Notes under the pieces: model-generated
Told to the model about the DNA's origin: nothing
Seen by the model: the letters and a program-made list of their open reading frames with translations, nothing else
Database searches by the model: none
Shown here: piece after piece, positions 25,997 to 33,983 of the stretch
How positions within the stretch are numbered: position 1 is the first letter of the stretch
How the letters are laid out: every line of letters begins with the position of its first letter
NCBI GenBank assembly: GCA_008501585.1
Contig: QQUN01000007.1
Location: forward strand, 36,006-100,005
DNA: 64,000 nt
Direction of reading: 5' to 3'
Source of the DNA: Pseudomonadota bacterium
Lineage (GTDB): Bacteria; Pseudomonadota; Gammaproteobacteria; Burkholderiales; Rhodocyclaceae
Made by a program: the position numbers and the translations under genes

Positions 25997-27124
25997 TCAG
26001 TTGTGCGCGGCCGCAATCTCGGCCGGCTGGATGGCTTCGCCCGTCTGGTTGCTCCAGGCATTGCGGGTGTAGGTGATGACGGCAGCAATATCGGTGTCCG
26101 ACAGCTGCTTGCCGAAGGCGGCCATGGCAGTGCCGTCTCGCCCCTGCATCACCACCTTGATCTGCTCGGCCTTGTCGCCCTGCACGATGGCCGCACCATC
26201 GAGCGGCGGGAAGGCCGGCGGCATCCCCTTGCCGTCGGCCTGATGGCAGGCGGCACAGTTGGCGGCAAACACCTGCTCGCCCTTGGCGACCAGCTCGGCC
26301 AGCGCCCATTCCTTGGTCGGATCTTCCGCTGTCGCGGCCATCTTGCCCTGCTGATCGGCCACCCAGGCGGCGTATTTTTCCGCCGACAGCACATGCACCT
26401 CGATCGGCATGAAGCCGTGATCCTTGCCGCACAGTTCGGCACAGTTGCCACGGAACACGCCTTCCTTGTCGGCGCGGAACCAGGTGTCGCGGATGAAGCC
26501 GGGGATGGCGTCCTGCTTGACGCCCAGCGCCGGCACCCACCAGGCATGGATCACGTCGTTGGCGGTGAGCAGCATGCGGATCTTCTTGCCCACCGGCACG
26601 ACCACAGGGTTATCGACCTCGAGCAGGTAGTGCTCGCCCTTGGCCGCCCGCCCCTGGATCTGCTCCTGCGGGGTCGACAGGTTGGAGACGAACTTGATGC
26701 CCTCGCCCTCGCCCTTGATGTAGTCGTAGCCCCACTTCCACTGATAGCCGGTGGCCTTGATGGTGATGTCGGGGTTGGAGGTGTCCTTCATGGCGATGAC
26801 GGTCTTGGTCGCCGGATACGCCATGCCGAGCAGGATCAGCACCGGCACCACGGTCCAGGCAATCTCCACCATCGTGTTTTCGTGGAAATGCGCAGCGACG
26901 GCGCCTTTGGATTTGCGGTGGTGGAACACCGACCAGAACATGACACCGAACACCGCCACGAAGATCACCAGGCAGATGATCATCATCAAGGTGTGCATGT
27001 CGTAGATTTCGGCGGCCACGGCGGTCACCGGCGTCTGCAGATTGACGCTGGACTGTGCCGCCCAGGCCCCGGCTGCGGGCACGGCAGACAGTGTGGTTAC
27101 TGCGAAACGAGCCAACACGCTCAT
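25997..27124 (-). CDS. ctaC: cytochrome c oxidase subunit II with fused cytochrome c domain (caa3 type)
   Basis: The product has 375 residues. A signal peptide (ends near GAWAAQ) and two helices are followed by the CuA domain (NDVIHAWWVPALGVKQDAIPG and CAELCGKDHGFM). A C-terminal class I cytochrome c domain follows, with FAANCAACHQADGKGMPP. The fused heme c identifies a caa3-type oxidase that can take electrons directly from a c-type carrier. It is the first gene of the operon. The upstream 348-nt gap has a perfect FNR-type box and phased repeats. Confidence 0.97.
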   Translation of the reverse strand: MSVLARFAVTTLSAVPAAGAWAAQSSVNLQTPVTAVAAEIYDMHTLMMIICLVIFVAVFGVMFWSVFHHRKSKGAVAAHFHENTMVEIAWTVVPVLILLGMAYPATKTVIAMKDTSNPDITIKATGYQWKWGYDYIKGEGEGIKFVSNLSTPQEQIQGRAAKGEHYLLEVDNPVVVPVGKKIRMLLTANDVIHAWWVPALGVKQDAIPGFIRDTWFRADKEGVFRGNCAELCGKDHGFMPIEVHVLSAEKYAAWVADQQGKMAATAEDPTKEWALAELVAKGEQVFAANCAACHQADGKGMPPAFPPLDGAAIVQGDKAEQIKVVMQGRDGTAMAAFGKQLSDTDIAAVITYTRNAWSNQTGEAIQPAEIAAAHN

Positions 27125-27141
27125 GTGCAACCCCCATCCAA

Positions 27142-27309
27142 GTCTATGTGGGGCGCAAAAAACAGCGTTCCCGGTCAGCCAAAAACGGCGCCGTCAATGT
27201 CTCTGTGGGGCGCAGGCCAGCCGAAACCCGCGATGCGCCGGTTGCGGTCTCTCTCCCCCGAAATCCGCTGTGTGATTTGTTTTGCGCGGAAACGGTCTCT
27301 CTGCGCGGC
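27142..27309. repeat. four phased GTCT-box repeats upstream of ctaC
   Basis: GTCTATGTGGGGCGCA at 27142 and GTCTCTGTGGGGCGCA at 27199 differ by one base. Related GTCTCTCT boxes start at 27247 and 27295. Starts are spaced 57, 48 and 48 nt. Between boxes the pattern CCGAAA(C/T)CCGC recurs. The array lies in the 5' leader or promoter region of the oxidase operon and could be operator sites or a decayed minisatellite. Confidence 0.5.
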
Positions 27310-27347
27310 ATAGTGCCACACCCGTTTTAAACGCCGCAAGCGTATTT

Positions 27348-27361
27348 TTGATATGGATCAA
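27348..27361. promoter_or_regulatory. FNR/Anr-type operator upstream of the oxidase operon
   Basis: TTGATATGGATCAA matches the FNR-family consensus TTGAT-N4-ATCAA exactly. It lies 224 nt upstream of the ctaC ATG, and the nearest other gene points the same way and ends 111 nt before it. With a promoter downstream near 27310 it would fit oxygen-dependent control of the oxidase. Whether it represses or activates cannot be read from the sequence. Confidence 0.75.
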
Positions 27362-27472
27362 CGTGTTGCGTCGCAATATCGGCTAGCAACGCAACAGCCT
27401 TTCCCGGCGGCCATTGTCCGGCGTCAGGGCTGGCAAGCCATTCAGCCGCAAAGCAGCGACCATGCCGGGCGT

Positions 27473-27904
27473 TTATTCCGATGGGCTTTGTGGCGCGCTG
27501 AGACGACGCCTTGCGCATCGCATCAACGCACCCACCCACGGCAGTTTTTCGTAGACCTCGCTCGCCGCATCCCAGAAGTCACGATGCTCGACCACACGCC
27601 CACCGGCGTCGAAGCGCACATGGCTCGCCCCGGTGATTGCCACCCCCTGCCCGGCCAGTCGGCAATGCAGGGTCCAGATCAGCACCGCCTGGGTACGGCG
27701 CACGAAACGCTCGGTCACCTCGAAACGCGGCGTCTCCAGCTGCGTGAACATGTGGCGGAAGATCGCCTGGATGGCGGGCACCCCGCGCACATCGTTGAAC
27801 GGATCGACAAAATGTGCATCCGGCGCATAGAAGGCGTCGAAGTCCGCCACGGCCTCCGGCGTCAGGGTCTCGTAGAAGTGCACCAGCGCATCGAGGGTGA
27901 TCAT
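27473..27904 (-). CDS. NTF2/SnoaL-like protein
   Basis: The product has 143 residues with the cone-like alpha+beta pattern of NTF2-like proteins: ALVHFYETLTPEAVADFDAFYAPDAHFVDPFNDVRG, then a pair of FEVTERFVRRTQAVLIW and GASHVRFDAGGRVVEHRDFWD strands. Such proteins bind or isomerise small hydrophobic ligands. It is the last gene of the lipid operon; its ATG shares one base with the stop of the SDR gene (TGATG). No substrate can be named. Confidence 0.8.
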   Translation of the reverse strand: MITLDALVHFYETLTPEAVADFDAFYAPDAHFVDPFNDVRGVPAIQAIFRHMFTQLETPRFEVTERFVRRTQAVLIWTLHCRLAGQGVAITGASHVRFDAGGRVVEHRDFWDAASEVYEKLPWVGALMRCARRRLSAPQSPSE

Positions 27905-28686
27905 CACGCGCGCCCACCCCCGGTCAGCCGACGCACCAGCGGGAAGTAGAGGCCGTAGGGCAACAGGCGCAACAGCTTGAGCACGCGCGAGAAGCGTTTC
28001 GGAAAATGCGTCTCGAACTCGCCCCGCGCCAGGCCATCGACCAGCGCCTCGGCGGCCTCAGCCGGGGTGATCAGCGCCGGCATGGTGAAGTCATTCCCGG
28101 CGGTCAGGCGGGTATCCACGAAGCCGGGGTTGATCACATGCACCCCGACGCCGCGCGGGCGCAGTTCCAGAAACAGGCTCTCGGCAAAATGCGTGAGCCC
28201 GGCCTTGGTCGCGCCATACACGCACGCACGCGGCAAACCGCTGTAGCCCGCCACGCTCGACACCATCGCCACATAGCCCCGGCCGCGCGCCAGCATCGCC
28301 GGCAACACTGCCGCCACCCCCGCCATGGTGGCCGACAGGTTGACCGACACGGTATCGCGGATCACCTTGGCGTCCAGTTCGGCCGCCGGTGTCGGGCGGT
28401 AGGCGCCGGCCAGGAAGATCACGACATCGCACGCCCCCCAGCGCTCGCCCAGTGCCGCCCAGGCCGCATCCACCGCCCCCGCCTCGGAGATGTCGAGCGG
28501 CAGCACCTCGGCGCCGCCCACCGCCTCGGCCACCGCGTCGAGCGCCGCCGCCCGCCGGCCGCTGAGCGCCAGCACGGCGCCGCGCGCCGACAAGGCATGC
28601 GCCACCGCCTCGCCGATGCCGCTGGACGCGCCGACCAGCCACACCCGCTGGCCGTGCCAGTCACGAATCGGCGGATTGAGGCTCAT
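27904..28686 (-). CDS. short-chain dehydrogenase/reductase
   Basis: The product has 260 residues. The cofactor motif is VGASSGIGEAVA; the active site has Ser in VSSVAGYSG and the pair YGATK. It ends in a C-terminal amphipathic stretch (LLRLLPYGLYFPLVRRL) that could touch the membrane. An NAD(P)H-dependent ketone/alcohol step on a lipid substrate fits the operon, but the substrate is unknown. Its ATG and the DUF3833 stop overlap (ATGA). Confidence 0.85.
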   Translation of the reverse strand: MSLNPPIRDWHGQRVWLVGASSGIGEAVAHALSARGAVLALSGRRAAALDAVAEAVGGAEVLPLDISEAGAVDAAWAALGERWGACDVVIFLAGAYRPTPAAELDAKVIRDTVSVNLSATMAGVAAVLPAMLARGRGYVAMVSSVAGYSGLPRACVYGATKAGLTHFAESLFLELRPRGVGVHVINPGFVDTRLTAGNDFTMPALITPAEAAEALVDGLARGEFETHFPKRFSRVLKLLRLLPYGLYFPLVRRLTGGGRA

Positions 28687-29219
28687 CGCGCCGTCTCGCG
28701 CCTGGTGAAGCTCAGCGTCACCTCGCCCAGGTGAATGCCGAACTTGCGCATGACCGAGCGGTTGAGCATCACCCGCTCGTCGATGAGGTACATCCAGTCG
28801 TCAAAGTCGACCTCATACACCTTGCCATCGACTGGCAGCGCCAGCACATACCGCCAGCGCAAGGCATTGCCGCGCGCCTGCCCCTCGGCCATGCCGACCA
28901 CATCGTCGGCCGTGCCGGTGTAGCGCCCGTCGCCGTGGGCGCGGATCGTCCACACCCGGCGTTGGGTCGTACCATCGGCATAGGTGAAGCGCTCATCCAG
29001 CGTGCCGACCGGCCCGTCCCACGACGCCTCGATCAGCACATGGAAGCGCTTGACCACCGCACCGCTGCGATCCTGGAACATGCCCCACGCATCGAGCGTG
29101 CCGTTGAAATACGACTCGAGCACCAGCGGCGGCGTCGCCGCGGTATAGCGCGACACATCCGTCCCGGCGCAGCCCCCCAGTCCGATCGCACTCATCAGCG
29201 CACACAGCCAGGCTTTCAT
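28683..29219 (-). CDS. DUF3833-type lipoprotein
   Basis: The product has 178 residues. The signal LCALMSAIGLGGC gives a lipobox with Cys17. The body contains LVLESYFNGTLDAWGMFQDRSG and the terminal YLIDERVMLNRSVMRKFGIHLGEVTLSF, which are features of DUF3833 proteins that accompany Cfa-like genes. The beta-rich, lipocalin-like look suggests lipid binding. It overlaps both neighbours by four bases. Confidence 0.82.
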   Translation of the reverse strand: MKAWLCALMSAIGLGGCAGTDVSRYTAATPPLVLESYFNGTLDAWGMFQDRSGAVVKRFHVLIEASWDGPVGTLDERFTYADGTTQRRVWTIRAHGDGRYTGTADDVVGMAEGQARGNALRWRYVLALPVDGKVYEVDFDDWMYLIDERVMLNRSVMRKFGIHLGEVTLSFTRRETAR

Positions 29220-30460
29220 CGCAAAGCTCCCATCTGATTACGCCACCGCCACAACAACAGCGCCGCGACCGCCTTGAGGCCGACCGGCACGCCGGCATAC
29301 ACCCAGGCCAGCGCCGTCAGTGCATCCGGGTCGCGCGCGCCGGGGGAATAGCCGAGCAGCGCCAGCAGCGGCAGCGACACGCCGGCGGCCAGCGCCAGGT
29401 TGGCCTTGGTGACGAAATTCCACCACCCGAAACACGCGCCGTCACCATCCGCGCCGTGGGCCAGCTGGTCGGCCAGAATCGCCGGCGGCAACGCCAGATC
29501 CGCCCCCAGCGCCATGCCCGAGGCCACACAGATCAGCGCGAAAGCCAGCGTATCGCCCGCCCCCAGGCCGGCCGCCCAGGCAAACGCCAGCATGCTCACT
29601 GCCATACCGGCGAGCCACGCGCGCACCTTGCCCAGACGGTGCGCCAGCGCCACCCACAGCGGCAGGCTGAGCCCGCCGGCCACGAAATACAGCGCGAGGA
29701 ACACCCCCGCCTGCGCGTCGGCGCCGATCACGTCGTCGACGAAGAACAACACCGTGGTCGCCGGCACCGCCGCGGCAATGCCGCCCACGGCGAAAACCAG
29801 CAGCAAGCGGCCGAAGTCGGGCCGGCGCAACACCGTGGCCAGCAAGCGCGGGCCCGCCTGTGACGGCACCACCGCATCGTCGCCACCAAAGCGCAGCGTC
29901 ACCGCCGCCGCCACCAGCACCACCGGCACGAACACCAGCGCCAGCTGCGCCAGCCCGGCGGCCATCTCGCCGGCCAGCCACGCCGGCAAGGCCGCAGCCA
30001 GGACCACGCCGGCCAGCCCGAAGCCCTCCCGCGACGCCACCACCCGGGTGCGGTCGCGCGGAGTCGGCGCCATCCGCGCCCCCCAGGCCTGGTAGTTGAT
30101 GTTGGCCACCGAGTAGCCGGCATAGGCCAGGGTCAGCGCCAGCAGCAGCCACATCGCCCCGGCCTCGGCCGGCGGGCGCAGCAGCGCAATCACCCCCGCG
30201 GCCAGCGGCACCAGCCCGACCGCCACCACCCGGCGGCGGCTGGCGAAGCGGTCGCTCACCCAGCCGATCAGCGGGTCGGCCACGGCGTCGAGCACCCGGG
30301 CGCCCAGCAACACGCCACCGACCAGTGCCAGCGGCATGCCGAGCGCGTCGGCGTACAGCTTGGGCACATGGACATAGATCGGCAGTGCGGCAAACGCCAG
30401 CGGAAAGCCCAGCAGCCCATAGGCCAGCACCCGGCTGCGGGCGAGCGACGCGCCGCTCAC
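29216..30460 (-). CDS. MFS-family transporter of the lipid operon
   Basis: The product has 414 residues and twelve hydrophobic segments. The layout and the loop DPLIGWVSDRFASRRR place it near the glycoside-pentoside-hexuronide cation symporters. Members of this branch recur with Cfa-like and FAD genes and are not sugar carriers as far as is known. The start codon is GTG in a GTGA overlap with the preceding gene. Substrate unknown; a lipid or lysophospholipid is only a guess. Confidence 0.85.
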   Translation of the reverse strand: MSGASLARSRVLAYGLLGFPLAFAALPIYVHVPKLYADALGMPLALVGGVLLGARVLDAVADPLIGWVSDRFASRRRVVAVGLVPLAAGVIALLRPPAEAGAMWLLLALTLAYAGYSVANINYQAWGARMAPTPRDRTRVVASREGFGLAGVVLAAALPAWLAGEMAAGLAQLALVFVPVVLVAAAVTLRFGGDDAVVPSQAGPRLLATVLRRPDFGRLLLVFAVGGIAAAVPATTVLFFVDDVIGADAQAGVFLALYFVAGGLSLPLWVALAHRLGKVRAWLAGMAVSMLAFAWAAGLGAGDTLAFALICVASGMALGADLALPPAILADQLAHGADGDGACFGWWNFVTKANLALAAGVSLPLLALLGYSPGARDPDALTALAWVYAGVPVGLKAVAALLLWRWRNQMGALR

Positions 30461-30966
30461 TGGGCCGCCTCACCGAGCAACGCGGCGCGCAGCGCCGGCT
30501 CGCGGGTGCGCGCGTCGAGCCAGATGCCGAAAAAGCGCTCACCGAAGGCCGGGTCGTCGATCACCCCCGTTGGCCGCCCCTGGTGGTAGAAGCGCACCCC
30601 GGCGGCTTCACGACGCACGGCGACAATGATGTCGTCGGCCGCCACATCGGGAAAATGCCTCATTAGCGCCGCCCGCCAGCGCTCGGCGTCGGGGTCGCCG
30701 AGGCGGCCCATTTCGTCGATGCTCGCCTCGGTCAGCGTGTCCGACGACACGGCACGCGCGTAGCGGATGGCCAGCGCCTGGGCGCCCGGTGCCTGCCACA
30801 GGGAAGCGTCGTAGAGCCGGAAGGCGAACCAGCGCATCTGGCCGCTGCCGACCAGTTGCCACGCGGCCGTGCCGGCCACGGCCGGCGGCAGCGGCACCTG
30901 CGCCCGCACACCGAGCGCGACGAGGCCAATCATCAGCCCCAGCACCACGGTGGCGAGGCGTTTCAT
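30457..30966 (-). CDS. chalcone isomerase-like periplasmic protein
   Basis: The product has 169 residues: signal peptide (RLATVVLGLMIGLVALGVRAQ), then GSGQMRWFAFRLYDASLWQAPG, the fold signature of bacterial chalcone-isomerase-like proteins, and GVRFYHQGRPTGVIDDPAFGERFFGIWLDART. These proteins are thought to bind fatty acids or other lipids rather than act on chalcones. It overlaps the genes on both sides by four bases. Confidence 0.82.
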   Translation of the reverse strand: MKRLATVVLGLMIGLVALGVRAQVPLPPAVAGTAAWQLVGSGQMRWFAFRLYDASLWQAPGAQALAIRYARAVSSDTLTEASIDEMGRLGDPDAERWRAALMRHFPDVAADDIIVAVRREAAGVRFYHQGRPTGVIDDPAFGERFFGIWLDARTREPALRAALLGEAAQ

Positions 30967-32198
30967 TGCCCCGGTGCCGGCGCGTGCGCCAGCCCGACAT
31001 GCAGCACGTCGATATCGCCCACCCGAAAGCCGGCCTCGCAGTACGCCAGATAGAACTGCCACATGCGGATGAAGCGCGCATCGAAGCCGATGGCCTGCAC
31101 CGCCGCCCGCTGGCAGGAAAACGCATGCGCCCAGCGTTCCAGCGTACGCGCGTAGTCCAGACCGAAGGCGCGCTGCTCGACCACCTGCAGCCCGGCCCGC
31201 GCCGCGTCCTCACCAATGCGCGCCGGCGTCGGCAACATGCCGCCGGGGAAGATGTAGCGCTGGATGAAGTCGGTGCCGCGCCGATAGGCCGGGAACAAGG
31301 CCTCGTCAATGGTGATGGCCTGCAACATGATCTTGCCGCCGGGCGCCAGGCAGCGCGACAGCTGCTGGTAATAGGTCGGCCAGAAGGCCTCGCCGACCGC
31401 CTCGATCATCTCGATCGACACGATGTGGTCGTATTGCCCGGTCGCGTCGCGGTAGTCGCAGAGTTCAAAATCCACCCGGTCGGCCCAGCCGCCGGCTTCG
31501 GCGCGCGCACGGGCGAAGGCGAGCTGGCTGGGCGACAGCGTCAGCGCCCGTACGCGGCAGCCATACTCGCGCACCGCCACCTCGGCAAAGCCACCCCAGC
31601 CACAGCCGATTTCGAGAATCTGCTCACCCGGCATCGCGCCCAGCGCCTCGAGCAGGTAGCGGTACTTGCGCGTCTGCGCCGACTCGAGCGGTTCGTCCGC
31701 GTGCGCAAAGCAGGCCGACGAGTAGGTCATGGTCGGGTCGAGCCAGAGGCGGTAGAAGTCGTTGCCCAGGTCATAATGGGCGGCAATGTTCTTGCGCGCC
31801 CCCCGGCGTGTGTTGGCCCGCATCCAGTGCCACAGCCGCGGCACGATCAGCGACAGCGCCCGGCCGTGAACACGCCGGCCAAGTTTGGCACGGTTGCGTG
31901 CCAGCAAGCTCAGCAAGGCCGCCAGGTCCTCGGTGTGCCACTGGCCGTCCATCCAGCTCTCGCCGAGGCCGATGTCGCCGGTGGCGATCAGGCGGTCGAA
32001 CATGGCCAGATCCTCCACCGCCCAATGGGCCACGACCTCGCCTTCGCCAAGCGTGATCGGTGCCTGCCCCGGCAGGCGCATCGCCACGGCACCGCCCTGG
32101 AGGCCGTCGAGCACTTGCAGCACCGCACGTACGCGCCGGGGCAAGCCTCGGCGGGCGGGGCAAAGACCAACATCAAGCGTCTGTTCGCTGGCATTCAT
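30963..32198 (-). CDS. cyclopropane-fatty-acid-synthase-like lipid methyltransferase
   Basis: The product has 411 residues, close to Cfa length. The N-terminal lipid-binding part holds FDRLIATGDIGLGESWMDGQW, the core AAHYDLGNDFYRLWLD, and the SAM site LEIGCGWGGFAEVAVREYGC; SIEMIEAVGEAFWPTYY follows. It adds a carbon from S-adenosylmethionine to an acyl chain in a phospholipid. The company of FAD, SDR and chalcone-isomerase-like genes, rather than a lone cfa, points to UfaM/CfaA-type enzymes of furan or methylated fatty acid synthesis. The start at 32198 follows GGAGACAACCCCC. A DUF1365 gene that usually stands before it is missing. Confidence 0.88.
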   Translation of the reverse strand: MNASEQTLDVGLCPARRGLPRRVRAVLQVLDGLQGGAVAMRLPGQAPITLGEGEVVAHWAVEDLAMFDRLIATGDIGLGESWMDGQWHTEDLAALLSLLARNRAKLGRRVHGRALSLIVPRLWHWMRANTRRGARKNIAAHYDLGNDFYRLWLDPTMTYSSACFAHADEPLESAQTRKYRYLLEALGAMPGEQILEIGCGWGGFAEVAVREYGCRVRALTLSPSQLAFARARAEAGGWADRVDFELCDYRDATGQYDHIVSIEMIEAVGEAFWPTYYQQLSRCLAPGGKIMLQAITIDEALFPAYRRGTDFIQRYIFPGGMLPTPARIGEDAARAGLQVVEQRAFGLDYARTLERWAHAFSCQRAAVQAIGFDARFIRMWQFYLAYCEAGFRVGDIDVLHVGLAHAPAPGQ

Positions 32199-32232
32199 GG
32201 GGGTTGTCTCCTGTACGGCAAATGACGGGCGC

Positions 32233-33564
32233 TCAGGCAGCCACAAGGGCCGGCCGGGCGGGGCTGCGCCAGGGAATGGTCGCGCCGAGCCGGGTCGCCA
32301 CGTCCATGGCCGAGCGCAGCCCGTCTTCATGGAAGCCGTAGCCCTGCCAGGCGCCGGCAAACCAGGTGCGCTGGCAGCCCTGCAGCGCGCTCAGCCACCC
32401 CTGCGCATCGACCGCCAACTGGTCGAACACCGGGTGGGCGTATTCGATGCGCTGGATCACATGCGCGTCGCGCGGCGCCTCGAACGGGTTGAGCGACACC
32501 ACCACCGGCTGCCGGAACGGCAGCGGCTGCAGCTTGTTGATGAGATAGGACACGGCCACCGGCGTGTGTCCCTCGCCCGGCGCGCCGGCCGCGTAGTTCC
32601 AGGCCGACCACACCGCCTTGCGGCGTGGCAGCAGGCGTGCGTCGGTATGCAGCCAGGCCACGTTGCGCTGGTAGCGCACCGCGCCGAGGATGGCGGTCTC
32701 GGCCCGCGAGGCGCGCGAGCCGAGCAGGTCCAGCGCCTGATCGCTGTGGCAGGCCAGCACCACGCCGTCGAAGTCCTCGCGGCCGGCGTCGGTTTGAATG
32801 CGCACGCCACCGGCGGCACGGATCACCCGCCGCACCGGTGTTGCGACGCGCACATCGCCGAGGTCGGCCAGCATGCGCGCCACATACTGCCGACCACCCC
32901 CGCGCACGGTGAGCCAGTGCGGCCGGTCGTTGATCTGCAGCAGCCCGTGGTTGAGGCAGAACTGCGCAAAGGTGCGCACCGGGTAGCCGAGCATGGTGCG
33001 TGTCGGGCACGACCAGATTGCCGCCGCCATGGGCAGCAGGTACCAGTGCCGGAAGCTGTCGCTGTAGCCGTGCGCATCGAGATAATCGCCGAGCGAGCCG
33101 TGGTCAGCCCCGGCATCGGCGAGCAGCGCGGTGGCGTCGCGGTTGAAGCGCATGATGTCGGCCACCATGCGCCAGAAGGCCGGGCGCAGCGCGTTGCGCG
33201 GCTGGCCGAACAAAGCGGCGAGCGAGGTGCCCGACCATTCCAGGTCGGGCCGCTGCAAGCTCACCGAGAACGACATCTCCGACGCCACCGATGCCACACC
33301 CAGCTGATCGAACAGCGCGCAGAGGTTGGGATAGGTCTGCCGGTTGAACACCAGAAACCCGGTATCGACGGGTGCGCGCCGCCCCTCGAGGGTGACATCG
33401 ACCGTGTGCGTGTGCCCGCCGACATAATCTGCCGCTTCAAACAGCGTGACCCGATGGGTCTGGCGCAGCAGCCAGGCCGTGGCCAGGCCCGAGATGCCGC
33501 CGCCGACAACGGCAATGCGTTGCCCCGGCGACGGGATGACACGATGGGCGTCAGACAGGTCCAT
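32233..33564 (-). CDS. FAD-dependent amine-oxidase-like oxidoreductase
   Basis: The product has 443 residues. The Rossmann motif is IAVVGGGISGLATAWLL near the N terminus, followed by APVDTGFLVFNRQTYPNLCALFDQLGV and the late FAD segment CQRTWFAGAWQGYGFHEDGLRSAMDVA. This family pairs with Cfa-like methyltransferases and is believed to desaturate or oxidise acyl chains. The start MDLSDAHRV at 33564 follows GAGGAAGCTGAA. It leads the tight part of the operon. Confidence 0.86.
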   Translation of the reverse strand: MDLSDAHRVIPSPGQRIAVVGGGISGLATAWLLRQTHRVTLFEAADYVGGHTHTVDVTLEGRRAPVDTGFLVFNRQTYPNLCALFDQLGVASVASEMSFSVSLQRPDLEWSGTSLAALFGQPRNALRPAFWRMVADIMRFNRDATALLADAGADHGSLGDYLDAHGYSDSFRHWYLLPMAAAIWSCPTRTMLGYPVRTFAQFCLNHGLLQINDRPHWLTVRGGGRQYVARMLADLGDVRVATPVRRVIRAAGGVRIQTDAGREDFDGVVLACHSDQALDLLGSRASRAETAILGAVRYQRNVAWLHTDARLLPRRKAVWSAWNYAAGAPGEGHTPVAVSYLINKLQPLPFRQPVVVSLNPFEAPRDAHVIQRIEYAHPVFDQLAVDAQGWLSALQGCQRTWFAGAWQGYGFHEDGLRSAMDVATRLGATIPWRSPARPALVAA

Positions 33565-33644
33565 TTCAGCTTCCTCGGTGTGGGATTCAGTGCGGCAAGG
33601 CGCCGGCGGCCAGCATGCGGTGCGCGAATGGGCCAGCGCCCCGC

Positions 33645-33815
33645 TCACCACCCCCGATGCAGGAGGACGAAGCGCTCGAGGCGGGCGGCGGCCTCCACCC
33701 CGGCCACGTTGCTCGCCCCGGTTGCCGACGCGTCGGCCTGCGCGACCAGGATCAAGGCCAGCAGTGCCACCATGCCGATCACCGTCAGGCAGAGATTGCG
33801 TGTTGTTGTGTTCAT
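33645..33815 (-). CDS. small membrane or secreted protein at the head of the lipid operon
   Basis: The 56-residue frame begins MNTTTRNLCLTVIGMVALLA and ends RLERFVLLHRGW, with one helix that could be a signal peptide cut near AQADA. AGGA lies 7 nt before the ATG and the frame directly follows a good promoter, which supports it. I do not recognise a family. It lies 80 nt upstream of the FAD gene. Confidence 0.5.
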   Translation of the reverse strand: MNTTTRNLCLTVIGMVALLALILVAQADASATGASNVAGVEAAARLERFVLLHRGW

Positions 33816-33818
33816 TTT

Positions 33819-33831
33819 TTGTCCTAGACAA
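33819..33831. promoter_or_regulatory. palindromic dyad downstream of the lipid operon promoter
   Basis: TTGTCCTAGACAA is a 5-3-5 dyad that overlaps the ribosome-binding site of the 56-codon gene. A sister dyad lies 62 nt away on the other side of the promoter, and two single GACAA half-sites (33847, 33858) lie between. The arrangement suggests repression by a dimer that may bridge the promoter. Confidence 0.55.
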
Positions 33832-33847
33832 TTTAAGAAACGGCTCG

Positions 33848-33876
33848 ACAATAATCCGACAAATTCATTTAGTCAA
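33848..33876 (-). promoter_or_regulatory. sigma-70-type promoter of the lipid operon
   Basis: Read on the minus strand, TTGACT (33876-33871) and TATTGT (33853-33848) are 17 nt apart. Transcription would start near 33841, about 26 nt before the ATG of the 56-codon gene. Confidence 0.6.
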
Positions 33877-33880
33877 ACTT

Positions 33881-33893
33881 TTGTCCAAGACAT
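33881..33893. promoter_or_regulatory. palindromic dyad upstream of the lipid operon promoter
   Basis: TTGTCCAAGACAT differs from the dyad at 33819 in two positions and abuts the -35 element from upstream. It also lies about 90 nt upstream of the divergent adenylyltransferase gene. Confidence 0.55.
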
Positions 33894-33983
33894 TTGTGCA
33901 AAACAACGGAGCACTCGCGAGACGCAAGCCCGCCGGGCGACGCGCTGCGCTATCCTGCGCATTCCCCAACCCAAGTCACTGCC

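Noticed and set aside
33894..33983. Earlier TTG start for the heptose-phosphate adenylyltransferase
   Set aside because: The extra 30 residues have no similarity to the family and cover the divergent promoter region.
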